Positions 31,521-38,991 of a stretch of 64,000 bases of DNA are shown here, piece after piece (the first letter of the stretch is position 1; each line of letters opens with the position of its first letter). The translations under genes and the position numbers were made by a program. Under the pieces are notes generated by a model. The model saw nothing but the letters and a program-made list of their open reading frames with translations. It had not been told where the DNA came from and made no database searches. The stretch is from Chloroflexota bacterium. Lineage in GTDB: Bacteria > Chloroflexota > Anaerolineae > Promineifilales > Promineifilaceae. The stretch is from positions 1-64,000 of the forward strand of contig JAKEFB010000110.1 of the NCBI GenBank assembly GCA_022616275.1, given 5' to 3'.

Positions 31521-33278
31521 GTGAAATCAATGGAGGATCTCGTGGAGTCAATTACCTTTCCCAGTTCCAAGCAATTCGTTAAGCAGCAAAAAAGGACCTT
31601 GTACTGGATGGCGATAACCATGCCCCTGGCTGTTTGGCTTACAGCTTTCTTCCTGTTTGGTTGGTTATCCTTCACCTGGATTGGGGTGGGCATCCTGGTA
31701 GCTATTTCTCTGCTAATTGTTGGGCTTATTGTTCTGGTAGGTCCTTTTTCTCTCACGGGCGTCCGACAAATGAAGGTCACCCTCTCGCCGGAAGCCATTA
31801 TCAGGACAAGTCGCGTCGTCCACACCGAACGAATTGCCTACGAGGATTTAAGCCGGGTACGCTTTTTTCAAAATCGAGCCGGCCAGGTCGTTCGCATTCA
31901 TCTTGCCTCGGCCAGGCACAAGATGGATCTGGTTGGTTTTGAGCAAATGGATCTCTTACTGGACAAGCTAGAAGCCAGGCTATCCAACCCAAGTATCGTT
32001 CAACACCGGCGCATCAACCTTGAGCTTAACCGGCCGCTGTTAATACCGGCCGTCATCATTTTGACTAGCTTTGCCTGTTCTAGCCTGATACAGAACTGGG
32101 GTAGCGCCACATTTCAGGTCGGCTACGCCTTTTTTATGGTTGCCTTTGGCCTCAATGCCATCTTTTCTAAGCAGGTATCCAGGCTCTGGGGGTCAGCTTT
32201 TGGAAAAATAGACGTGATCTATGGCTCCTTTTTCATTGTCGTCGGTCTGGTTACATTCGCCTCGTATGCCCCAAGAGGGCTATGGGGTCAGCCGTGTACT
32301 CCTGTCGGCCGGTACATCCAACAGAGTGGCTGTATACGGCTGATCCATGGTGGTCCTGCAATAGCTTTTACCCCTGAAGATGAAACTCTGATCCTCGAAA
32401 ACTTTTGGACTGTTGAGTTTCGCCCGATCTCAGGTTGGCGAGCACTGATTCCAGCGCCAGTCAAGTGGTTCAGGCAAGACAGCAGTGTTCGGGATTTTGC
32501 CGTTTCACCGGACGGCGGCTGGCTGGCGACCTGGAATTGGGATCTCGAGAATGACCAGACTCTCTGGCTTTGGGATGTAGAAACCAGGACGTTGTCAGGC
32601 CAGCATCCAATAGTTGGAGTGGAAGACGTTGTTTTTTCGCCCGATAGTAGTGTCGTAGCCCTGGTTTCACCGCTCTTCCGTATTGAGCTATGGCGTGTCA
32701 ATCCCTGGGAACAAGTGCTAGAAATTGAGAGAGTGGCCGGCCAGGTCTGGCCCACCGCCGTCGCTTTTTCGCCGGATGGCCAGACAATTGCCGCACCGGC
32801 CAGCGGAGATACCATCAGATTGTTGCGTGTTGCCGATGGCGCAGAAGTGAAGGTATTTCATCCTTCCGAGGGCTTTATGTCGGGCGTTGTCGAGAGCCTG
32901 GCCTTTTCACCTGACGGTCAATTCCTGGCAGCCAGTACCTCAAATACGGAACTGTACGTCTGGCGGGTGGCTGATAACCAATTGCATTTTGCCTGGCAAA
33001 GACAAGCAAACGACTTCCAATTGCGATCAAACAGTCCTGTTGTTTTCTCCTCCGACGGCCGCTTCATCGCCACAGCTTACTACACCCGTGAAGATTACGA
33101 TGGTTACGTTCAGTTGTGGCAAGCAAGCGACGGCACCCTCCTGAAGGAGTTTAACGTTGGCCACCGTGTTAGCTCTGTGCCAGAGTCGTTGGCTTTCTCG
33201 CCCGATGGGCAGTTGTTAGCCGTGGGCACGAACCAAGAAGCGATGATCTTTGACGTCAATGTCCTGCTGCAAAGATAG
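31521..33278 (+). CDS. Membrane protein with N-terminal helices and C-terminal WD40/PD40 propeller
   Basis: About 585 aa. GTG 31521 is chosen because AGGGG lies 10 bp upstream; ATG 31530 is the alternative. Hydrophobic segments near residues 30-80 (LYWMAITMPLAVWLTAFFLF) and 185-260 frame a PH-like stretch (VTLSPEAIIRTSRVVHTERI). From about 320 onward there are at least five propeller blades with the repeated pattern FSPDG/FSPDS and an adjacent LWDV-type strand (VAFSPDGQTIAAP, LAFSPDGQFLAAS, LAFSPDGQLLAVG). This implies a scaffold or sensor; no catalytic motif is seen. Unlinked to neighbours by strand. Confidence 0.75.
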   Translation: MKSMEDLVESITFPSSKQFVKQQKRTLYWMAITMPLAVWLTAFFLFGWLSFTWIGVGILVAISLLIVGLIVLVGPFSLTGVRQMKVTLSPEAIIRTSRVVHTERIAYEDLSRVRFFQNRAGQVVRIHLASARHKMDLVGFEQMDLLLDKLEARLSNPSIVQHRRINLELNRPLLIPAVIILTSFACSSLIQNWGSATFQVGYAFFMVAFGLNAIFSKQVSRLWGSAFGKIDVIYGSFFIVVGLVTFASYAPRGLWGQPCTPVGRYIQQSGCIRLIHGGPAIAFTPEDETLILENFWTVEFRPISGWRALIPAPVKWFRQDSSVRDFAVSPDGGWLATWNWDLENDQTLWLWDVETRTLSGQHPIVGVEDVVFSPDSSVVALVSPLFRIELWRVNPWEQVLEIERVAGQVWPTAVAFSPDGQTIAAPASGDTIRLLRVADGAEVKVFHPSEGFMSGVVESLAFSPDGQFLAASTSNTELYVWRVADNQLHFAWQRQANDFQLRSNSPVVFSSDGRFIATAYYTREDYDGYVQLWQASDGTLLKEFNVGHRVSSVPESLAFSPDGQLLAVGTNQEAMIFDVNVLLQR

Positions 33279-33283
33279 ATTCA

Positions 33284-33362
33284 GTAGATCGAAATGGAGT
33301 AGTCCGGCATCTGAGGATGCCGGACGGTCGCATCTGAGGATGCGACCTCCTCTGCGATCTAC
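33284..33362. repeat. Nested palindrome with two TGAG-loop hairpins
   Basis: Outer arms GTAGATCG/CGATCTAC (33284 and 33355). Inside, hairpin 1 is GTCCGGCATC-TGAG-GATGCCGGAC (33302-33325), and hairpin 2 is GGTCGCATC-TGAG-GATGCGACC (33326-33347). All stems are perfect. It separates two convergent genes and could serve as a bidirectional terminator; its design is REP-like. Confidence 0.8.
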
Positions 33363-33372
33363 CGAGATTGCT

Positions 33373-33777
33373 TTAGTTGCGGGGAATAATCCGGGGCCAG
33401 GCGTGAGCGGCAAAGGCTACAGCCGCCCCTATCTCGGCCAGCCGTCGCAGGAAGATGACCCCGGCCGGGGCGGCCAAAACAGCCCCCCACCCCACCAGCC
33501 ACACCCCCAGATTTAGCAGGCCAAAGGCCAGCCAGGCCCCGGCCTCGTTGCCTCGGGGCGGCTCGGCCCAGAAGCGGGGCAAAATCCAGAAGGCCACTCC
33601 CAGGGCCAGTTGCATTGTCCAGCCGACGAGCAGGAACTCGATGTGGGCCGGCAGCAACCGCCACAAGGCTGGGTGTAGCGGCACGCCCTTATTGGCGAGC
33701 ATTAAGGCCCCGAAGGTAAAGCCCAGGGCGAGGTAGACCAGGGCCGCGCGGACAAACCAGGCGCTTAAACGAGGCAT
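33373..33777 (-). CDS. Small four-helix membrane protein of the nos locus (paralog A)
   Basis: 134 aa from ATG 33777; the upstream frame extension overlaps the previous gene. Four hydrophobic helices (VRAALVYLALGFTFGALML, IEFLLVGWTMQLALGVAFWI, and two more). It is homologous to the next upstream gene: both have H-x6-GW-x2-QL-x2-G-x2-FW-x2-P. That histidine-containing helix recalls heme-copper-oxidase/NnrS-type proteins, but a heme role is only a guess. It is the last gene of the nos-linked run. Confidence 0.7.
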   Translation of the reverse strand: MPRLSAWFVRAALVYLALGFTFGALMLANKGVPLHPALWRLLPAHIEFLLVGWTMQLALGVAFWILPRFWAEPPRGNEAGAWLAFGLLNLGVWLVGWGAVLAAPAGVIFLRRLAEIGAAVAFAAHAWPRIIPRN

Positions 33778-33784
33778 GGGTTTT

Positions 33785-34216
33785 CTACACTCTTCGCGGG
33801 CCGCCGTGGACGCGCGGCCAGGTGTTGGCGACGAAGCCCAGGCCGGCCAGCCATTGTAGCCCGGCCGAGAGAAGCAGCAGCCAGCCCCAGACACCGCCTG
33901 GCGCCTGGGCGTTGGCCGGCTCGCTGATGACGCGCAGGAGCAGGCCGGCGTTGAGCAGGCCAAAGACTGCCCAACCAAGCCATTCACGGCCGCGCGGTTG
34001 CTCCTTGCTAAACTTGGGGAAGAGCCAGAAGACAATGCCGAAAATGAGCTGCGTCACCCAGCCGACCATAAACAGGTGAAAGTAAACCGGGCCAAAGCCG
34101 CCCAAAAACGCCGGCAGCAACCAGACAGACCGGGCCGCCAGCATCGCCCCCACCAGCAGCGCCGCCACCAGGTAAGCCAGGGCGGATTTAACATACCAGC
34201 GCGTTAGAGTCGGCAC
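33785..34216 (-). CDS. Small four-helix membrane protein of the nos locus (paralog B)
   Basis: 143 aa, starting at GTG 34216 with AGGA upstream. Same layout as the neighbour: YVKSALAYLVAALLVGAML, HLFMVGWVTQLIFGIVFWLF then PKFSKEQPRG. The duplication suggests the pair may work as a heterodimer. Family relatives occur beside nitric-oxide/nitrous-oxide genes; function not established. Confidence 0.7.
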   Translation of the reverse strand: MPTLTRWYVKSALAYLVAALLVGAMLAARSVWLLPAFLGGFGPVYFHLFMVGWVTQLIFGIVFWLFPKFSKEQPRGREWLGWAVFGLLNAGLLLRVISEPANAQAPGGVWGWLLLLSAGLQWLAGLGFVANTWPRVHGGPRRV

Positions 34217-34257
34217 TCAATCCTACTCAAAAACTGATGATCCTGGTTGGTGTGATG

Positions 34258-34440
34258 TCATAGGGATTCTTCCCCTTCGACGCTGCTCAGGGCGAAGAGT
34301 CCGCTACTCAGAAACAAGGTGTGCTGCCCTGTCATTCTGAGGCCGCTTTGGGCCGAAGAATCCCGTTCACCTGGCTCATAGGGATCCTTCGCTCCGAAGA
34401 CTCCGCTCAGGATGACCGCGGGAAGGTTTCTTTGCTCATG
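34258..34440. repeat. Dispersed-type intergenic repeat with GAAGAATCC/GGATGAC arms
   Basis: Inside the 256-bp gap. Contains CATAGGGATTCTTC near 34259, TGTCATTCTGAGG near 34330, GAAGAATCCCG near 34356, CATAGGGATCCTTCGCTCC near 34378 and CTCAGGATGACCG near 34406. These form several direct and inverted copies of a GGGATTCTTC...GAATGACA-like motif, a style known from intergenic repeats in many bacteria. No coding potential is credible here. Confidence 0.6.
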
Positions 34441-34472
34441 GAACGGTGCCTGCGCCGTGGTGACTCTCAGCA

Positions 34473-35315
34473 CTACGCCAGCAACCAATAACTGGCAGCG
34501 ATCCACAGTCCGGCCAGCGCTTCGACGCCTACTTCGCGGAAGCCAAAGCGCTTGATGTTGGCGATCGGCCGGGGCTGGAGCACCGCCCACCAGGCGCGAG
34601 CCAGGAGAAAGACAACTGGCAACACGGCCGGCCAGGGAATGGCCGCCCCCAGCGCCGCCAGGCCCACAGCCAGCAGGGCCAGGGCGTGCGCCCACAGGAC
34701 CGGCCGGCGGCCCATCGGCCGGCCGTGGGTGTCGGCTAGGCGTAGGCGGACGTAGAGGACGCCCAGGACGTTTTGCAGGGCCATTAGCCCCCACAGCGCC
34801 CAGGCGATGGCATCCAGGTGGCCGGCGGCCGCCCCATAGGCAAAGGGGGCCATGATGGCCAGCCCGGCCGCGCCGGCTACTTCCATCTCTAAAGTCCGGG
34901 TGTTGGCCCGGCGCTGGCGGGCCACTGCCAGGTAAAGAAGCAGCAAGACCAGCAGAGGAACGGCCAGCCACAGAAGTTCGCTCCGCCCCAAGGCCAATAG
35001 ACCCAGCAGAGAGAGCACGGCCGTAGCCAGCAGACCCACCGTCCAGCCGGCCGCCAGCACGTGGTCGGCCTGGCGGCCCCGGCCGCGCCGGATTTGCAGC
35101 CAGGCTGTGGCTGGCTGGCGCAGCAGGAAGCCGCTCAACCCACTAACCAGGGCCAGCAGGCCGGCCAGCCCAAAACGGCCGGCCACCAACACCCCGGCGA
35201 AGAAGGGGACCAGCAGCCACGACCAGGAACCGTGCTCGGCCGGCAGTACCAGGCTCTTGCGCCAGAACCGGCGGCGCTGCAAAGGCTCTTTGGTAGTTTC
35301 TAGCGTTCGTTCCAC
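34473..35315 (-). CDS. YwiC-like integral membrane protein
   Basis: 280 aa from GTG 35315, which overlaps the NnrS-like gene by 16 bp. The family hallmark is near residue 25 (LPAEHGSWSWLLVPFFAG); about eight to nine membrane helices follow. YwiC-like proteins are found beside nitrate/nitrite and nitrous-oxide genes, but their role is unknown. The fold may be related to prenyltransferase-like membrane proteins (weak inference). Confidence 0.8.
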   Translation of the reverse strand: MERTLETTKEPLQRRRFWRKSLVLPAEHGSWSWLLVPFFAGVLVAGRFGLAGLLALVSGLSGFLLRQPATAWLQIRRGRGRQADHVLAAGWTVGLLATAVLSLLGLLALGRSELLWLAVPLLVLLLLYLAVARQRRANTRTLEMEVAGAAGLAIMAPFAYGAAAGHLDAIAWALWGLMALQNVLGVLYVRLRLADTHGRPMGRRPVLWAHALALLAVGLAALGAAIPWPAVLPVVFLLARAWWAVLQPRPIANIKRFGFREVGVEALAGLWIAASYWLLA

Positions 35316-36424
35316 GCTGCCAGAACCTCTTTCGTTTCGTGAGCGCGGCCGTGTAACCACCCACGAACGGCCATCATAACCATTTGCAGCAAGAACCACA
35401 AAATGGCCACGGCGTTCAACAAGCCGCCCCACTGCCGCCCCGGCCACCAAGAGGCCAGGTCGCCGGCCACCCGGGCCAGCAGCCCCAGGTGCAGCAGTAG
35501 AGGCGGCCCATAGAAGACGGGGTGAAAGGGAATGGCCAGGCCGGCGACGGCCGGCAGGATAATCAGGGCGTGGGCAAAAATCATGCCAAAGACGAAGCCC
35601 AGGAACAGGGTGTGCAACCAGGCATCGTAGAGAAAGCCGGTGACTACCCCACCGTACAAGAGAATACCCAGCACGCCGCTGGCGGCCAGCCAGGCGTAGC
35701 CGAGCAAGAGGTTAGCGGCCACGTAGCGCGCCAACCCCGGCCGGCGTACCGTGCGGCGGGCCACGTCGTAACGGCCCAGCCAGAGGGCCAAAGCGACCAG
35801 TCCGGCGCTGGCCAGCAGCATCCCGCTGGCATCGAGCGCCAACGACAGCAGCAGGCCAGCCACAAACAGGCCCACGCTCAGGCCGAAAGCCATCTGAGCC
35901 AGCCCACCCGGCCGGGTCACGCGGCTCAGCTCCAGGCGTTCGCCGACGATGGTCAGCACCAGGAAGCCGCCCCACCAGTAGACGACCTGTATCACCGGCC
36001 GTCCGGCCAGCCACAATCCATTGCCAGCCAGCCATAGCAACGCGCCCAGCCCCATGGTCACGGTGTAGAGCGCCGGCAGCCGGCGGACGATGACGCCGGA
36101 AACCAGGACCAACGCCAGGCTGCCCAGGGTCATCAGCAGCGGCCCGGCCGGGCCAGGCAGCCCCACGACAAGGGCCAGCGCCCCCAACCCGCTCAGCAAG
36201 GGGCCAGCGTAGCACCAGCGTCGCCCCAGGGCCACTGCCCGCTCCAGGCCGATCAACGTGCCCAGGAAGCCGGAAACCATCAAGGGGCCGTGAGCGGCCG
36301 CCAGGGTGGGTGGCAACAAGGGCAGCGCCCAGCCCAGGCGGGCCAGGCCGGCCCATAAGGCAGCCAGCAACGTCAGAAGCACCACGGCCATCAAGGCCAT
36401 ACGGAGCGGCAGATAGCGGTTCAC
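35300..36424 (-). CDS. NnrS-like membrane protein
   Basis: 374 aa from GTG 36424, coupled to the cupin gene by a GTGA overlap. About eleven to twelve membrane helices with the NnrS-type motif AAHGPLMVSGFLGTLIGLER near residue 40, and histidines in FAHALIILPAV and LHTLFLGFVFGM. NnrS proteins contain heme and copper and counter nitrosative stress during denitrification. Placement in the nos run agrees. Confidence 0.8.
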   Translation of the reverse strand: MNRYLPLRMALMAVVLLTLLAALWAGLARLGWALPLLPPTLAAAHGPLMVSGFLGTLIGLERAVALGRRWCYAGPLLSGLGALALVVGLPGPAGPLLMTLGSLALVLVSGVIVRRLPALYTVTMGLGALLWLAGNGLWLAGRPVIQVVYWWGGFLVLTIVGERLELSRVTRPGGLAQMAFGLSVGLFVAGLLLSLALDASGMLLASAGLVALALWLGRYDVARRTVRRPGLARYVAANLLLGYAWLAASGVLGILLYGGVVTGFLYDAWLHTLFLGFVFGMIFAHALIILPAVAGLAIPFHPVFYGPPLLLHLGLLARVAGDLASWWPGRQWGGLLNAVAILWFLLQMVMMAVRGWLHGRAHETKEVLAAWNER

Positions 36425-36768
36425 GGATCCCTGGCCGGTTGGTGAAGCAGCAATAATAACATGACCACCGGGGTTTTGGCCCGGATGGCATGGGTCAGGT
36501 GGGGTGGCATGTAAATCCACGCGCCCGGCCCGGCCGTCATCGTCTCCTGGCCCAGGCTCACCTCTGCTTCACCTTCCAGGAAATGCAGCACGGCCGGCCG
36601 GGAGGCGGTGTGCTCGGTCAATTCCTGCCCGGCGGCAAAGCCAAACAACGTCGCCTTGAGGCCGGCATCACTATGCACCGTCCGGCTGATGATTGAATCG
36701 GCCGGAATTTCAGGCAGAAGCTCCAACAAATTGGCCACATAATGGTAGGGGCGTCCTTGTTCACTCAT
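36421..36768 (-). CDS. Cupin-domain protein
   Basis: 115 aa, one RmlC-like cupin: GQELTEHTASRPAVLHFLEG (motif 1, with one His in place of the usual two), then PGAWIYMPPHLTHAI (motif 2). It starts at ATG 36768, overlapping the DUF1858 gene by 4 bp. Small cupins of this kind are often metal- or redox-linked sensors in anaerobic-respiration loci; no catalytic assignment is possible. Confidence 0.8.
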   Translation of the reverse strand: MSEQGRPYHYVANLLELLPEIPADSIISRTVHSDAGLKATLFGFAAGQELTEHTASRPAVLHFLEGEAEVSLGQETMTAGPGAWIYMPPHLTHAIRAKTPVVMLLLLLHQPARDP

Positions 36769-37019
36769 ACTTGCGCTTCCTCGGCGACGGCTTCTTGTAG
36801 CCTGGCCAGGAAGAGAGACAGGTCCAGAGAGTAAATCCTGGCTACGTCGTCCAGGGTGTCGAAAGGGGCCAGGGCACAGCCGACGCAGGCCGCCCGGAAG
36901 TGCTGGAAAACTGGCACTGTTTGTGGCCATTTTTCCAGCACCTCGGCGGCGGTCATATCAGCTTTCAAAGTCGGGTGTTTCACGGCTGCCTCCATTGGAG
37001 AAGCGGGTGGACTCTCCAC
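36765..37019 (-). CDS. DUF1858-type redox disulfide domain protein
   Basis: 84 aa. The core is MTAAEVLEKWPQTVPVFQHF then CVGCALAPFDTLDDVA, which is the CxxC-bearing DUF1858 (hybrid-cluster-protein-associated) domain. ATG 36995 is an alternative start. It lies between the cytochrome and the cupin in the nos run, so a thiol-redox or NO-related role is likely (inference). Confidence 0.82.
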   Translation of the reverse strand: MESPPASPMEAAVKHPTLKADMTAAEVLEKWPQTVPVFQHFRAACVGCALAPFDTLDDVARIYSLDLSLFLARLQEAVAEEAQV

Positions 37020-37029
37020 CCGGCATCAC

Positions 37030-37452
37030 TTACTCTTCGAGCGTTCGAACGTAAGCGATAATATCCAGAATTTGTTCATCTGATAAAGCAGGGTTGCCGC
37101 CCTTGGGGGGCATGTCCACTCCGGTAGTGTTGGCCGGATCGCTCGCCGGCCGGCCCTGCTTGACAAAGGCCAGCAACTCCTGGTCGCTCTGGCTTTTGGC
37201 AAAGTCGCTGGTGGTCAGGTCTTTGCCCAGGTTAGGCAGGCCCTTGCCGTCCGGCCCGTGGCAGGCCGAGCAGCTTTGCTGGAAGAGGGTCTGGCCGGCG
37301 GTCGCGTCGCCGCCAGCGCTGCCGCTGTCTCCACCCTCTCCACCAGACTCATTCCCGGCCGGCTCGCTGGCGGGCGTGGGTTCTTCGCCATTACCGCCAC
37401 AGGCGGCCAGCGCCAGGAACAACAGGAAAAACGGTAGTAATCTACGGGTCAT
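37030..37452 (-). CDS. Lipid-anchored c-type cytochrome
   Basis: 140 aa. Lipobox LALAACGGN near residue 18, a Gly/Ser/Glu-rich tether, then one heme motif CSACH and the axial-Met loop VDMPPKGGNP. This is a class I monoheme cytochrome c. Lipid anchoring and location in the nos operon make it a plausible electron donor for NosZ or a relative of the clade II nosC cytochromes. Confidence 0.88.
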   Translation of the reverse strand: MTRRLLPFFLLFLALAACGGNGEEPTPASEPAGNESGGEGGDSGSAGGDATAGQTLFQQSCSACHGPDGKGLPNLGKDLTTSDFAKSQSDQELLAFVKQGRPASDPANTTGVDMPPKGGNPALSDEQILDIIAYVRTLEE

Positions 37453-37475
37453 GATGATTCTGTCTCCTTTGTAGG

Positions 37476-37517
37476 TAGCTGTTAGCTATAAGCTGTCAGC
37501 TATAAGCTATAAGCTTT
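37476..37517. repeat. Heptamer array (6 x 7) between cytochrome and nosL
   Basis: TAGCTGT, TAGCTAT, AAGCTGT, CAGCTAT, AAGCTAT, AAGCTTT. It fills the 105-bp gap upstream of the cytochrome gene, and its unit is the same as in the arrays at 28166, 44180 and (inverted) 44382. Confidence 0.88.
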
Positions 37518-37557
37518 TCATTTATTCGTGGCGGGCCGTCGCCCATCCCGAAAGGCA

Positions 37558-38040
37558 TCAATGGTCATGTTCGTGCATGTGCCCGGACATGACATTGGCG
37601 GCCGGCTGGGCCAGCAGCTCGTCAAAGGTGAGGACCACGCCGCCCCTGTCGGCCGCCATCGTCTCAGCCACTGCCCGACTATTGTGGGCAACAATGCCAT
37701 GAGCCATCGGCGTTGTCAAGGAATCAGTCGAGACAAAAAAGGCCTCGTCTGCCTTCACCCATACCTCGCTGGCAAAGTCATGAACCCAAAACAGGTAGAC
37801 AGCCTCGCCGTGCCCGGCGTGGTAGGCGAGCATGTCGCCGATGTCGTCAAAGCGGCGGGCCTGTCCATCGGCGGTCATATAAGCGGCCGCGTAGCGGGCC
37901 TCACTGATGATCATCCGGCAATTGTCACATTCGGTCTCGCCGTAAGCTATTTCCGGCGGTTCCTCTAACGAAGAGCTACTTTGGCAGCCGGCGGCCAACA
38001 GCAAGACCAGGATCGAAAGTCCAATCAGGCAACGTTTCAT
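37558..38040 (-). CDS. nosL: NosL copper chaperone lipoprotein
   Basis: 160 aa from ATG 38040, overlapping nosY by 4 bp. Lipobox LLLAAGCQS, the Cu(I)-binding motif ETECDNCRMIISE near residue 45, and a His-rich end (GHMHEHDH) that may hold more copper. NosL delivers copper to NosZ for the CuZ site. Confidence 0.9.
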   Translation of the reverse strand: MKRCLIGLSILVLLLAAGCQSSSSLEEPPEIAYGETECDNCRMIISEARYAAAYMTADGQARRFDDIGDMLAYHAGHGEAVYLFWVHDFASEVWVKADEAFFVSTDSLTTPMAHGIVAHNSRAVAETMAADRGGVVLTFDELLAQPAANVMSGHMHEHDH

Positions 38041-38870
38041 AAGACACCTCTCCGGTGAAAGACCAGGTAGGTAAAGCACAGGGGTAAAATCGTCCAGGCC
38101 AGGAGCATGGTCAACAGCAGGGGCATGAGCCGGTCGCCGTAGGTGCGGACGGCGTAAATGCCGGCCGGCCCCAGCACCTCCAGGCTGCTACGAATGTCCA
38201 AAATGGCGGCCATCTTGAAGAGCTGCAGGGGATTGAGCAGGGCGGCGGCAAACAGTTGGTTGACGTCCAGACGCAGCACCAGGGCCGTTCCCATCAGTCC
38301 CAGGTCGCCAAAAAAGACCAGCAGTAGCCAGGCAAACAGGGCCACGCCGACGGCCGTCGAGCCTTTGCCGGCAGCGGCCGAGATGAGGAAACCCAGGCTC
38401 AGGCTGGCCAGGGCCAGCAGAAAGGCCAGGAGTACCAGGAGCAGGTAGCCGGCGGCCTGGGTCGCGCCGCCCTGCCAGGCAATCAGCAGGCCGCTGAGGC
38501 CAAAACCCAGGGCCAGGGCCGCCAGAAGAGCCAGGGCCAGCCCCAGGAATTTGCCTAGCAGCACTTCCAGTTGGCCGACCGGCTGGGCCAGCAGGCACAA
38601 CAACGTGCCCTGCTCGCGCTCGCCGGCCAGGCTCAACGCGCCCAGCGTCAGCCCCATCAGGGGAACGACCAACAGTACCAGGTTGACCAGCGTCGCCCCG
38701 GTCCGGCCGAAACCGGCCAGGCCGTTGTTCCCCAGGCCAGACGTGGCCAGCCAGGACAGGGCCAGCGACAATCCGGCAAAGGCGACGGCGTAGAGCAAAA
38801 ACCAGCGGTTGCGCCGGGCATCACGCAATTCTTTGTGGGTCAAGGTTAAAATGTTCGTTATGTCAATCAT
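38037..38870 (-). CDS. nosY: NosY ABC-type permease
   Basis: 277 aa, six membrane helices, ABC-2 type. N-terminal cytoplasmic motif LTLTHKELRDARRNRWFLLY and GEREQGTLLCLLAQPV are typical of NosY. It pairs with the NosF ATPase part of the fusion encoded just upstream and with NosD to mature the CuZ centre. Confidence 0.9.
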   Translation of the reverse strand: MIDITNILTLTHKELRDARRNRWFLLYAVAFAGLSLALSWLATSGLGNNGLAGFGRTGATLVNLVLLVVPLMGLTLGALSLAGEREQGTLLCLLAQPVGQLEVLLGKFLGLALALLAALALGFGLSGLLIAWQGGATQAAGYLLLVLLAFLLALASLSLGFLISAAAGKGSTAVGVALFAWLLLVFFGDLGLMGTALVLRLDVNQLFAAALLNPLQLFKMAAILDIRSSLEVLGPAGIYAVRTYGDRLMPLLLTMLLAWTILPLCFTYLVFHRRGVL

Positions 38871-38892
38871 TGTCTGAGACTCCTAAAAAGCC

Positions 38893-38919
38893 ACGAATTA
38901 CACGAATTTCTCGAATTCG
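38893..38919. repeat. Nonamer array between nosD-nosF and nosY
   Basis: ACGAATTAC, ACGAATTTC, TCGAATTCG, three units of nine bases, in the 121-bp gap upstream of nosY. This gap is the only long break between nosZ and nosL. Confidence 0.75.
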
Positions 38920-38991
38920 CTCTCTAGTATTTCATGGCGTTCTGCATAACCCAGGTAATTTTTTCAGCAGACTCAGTGTTTTATTTCCTTG

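Noticed and set aside
34258..34971. 237-codon minus-strand frame across the YwiC-like gene end
   Set aside because: It overlaps the YwiC-like gene in another frame and covers an intergenic repeat.
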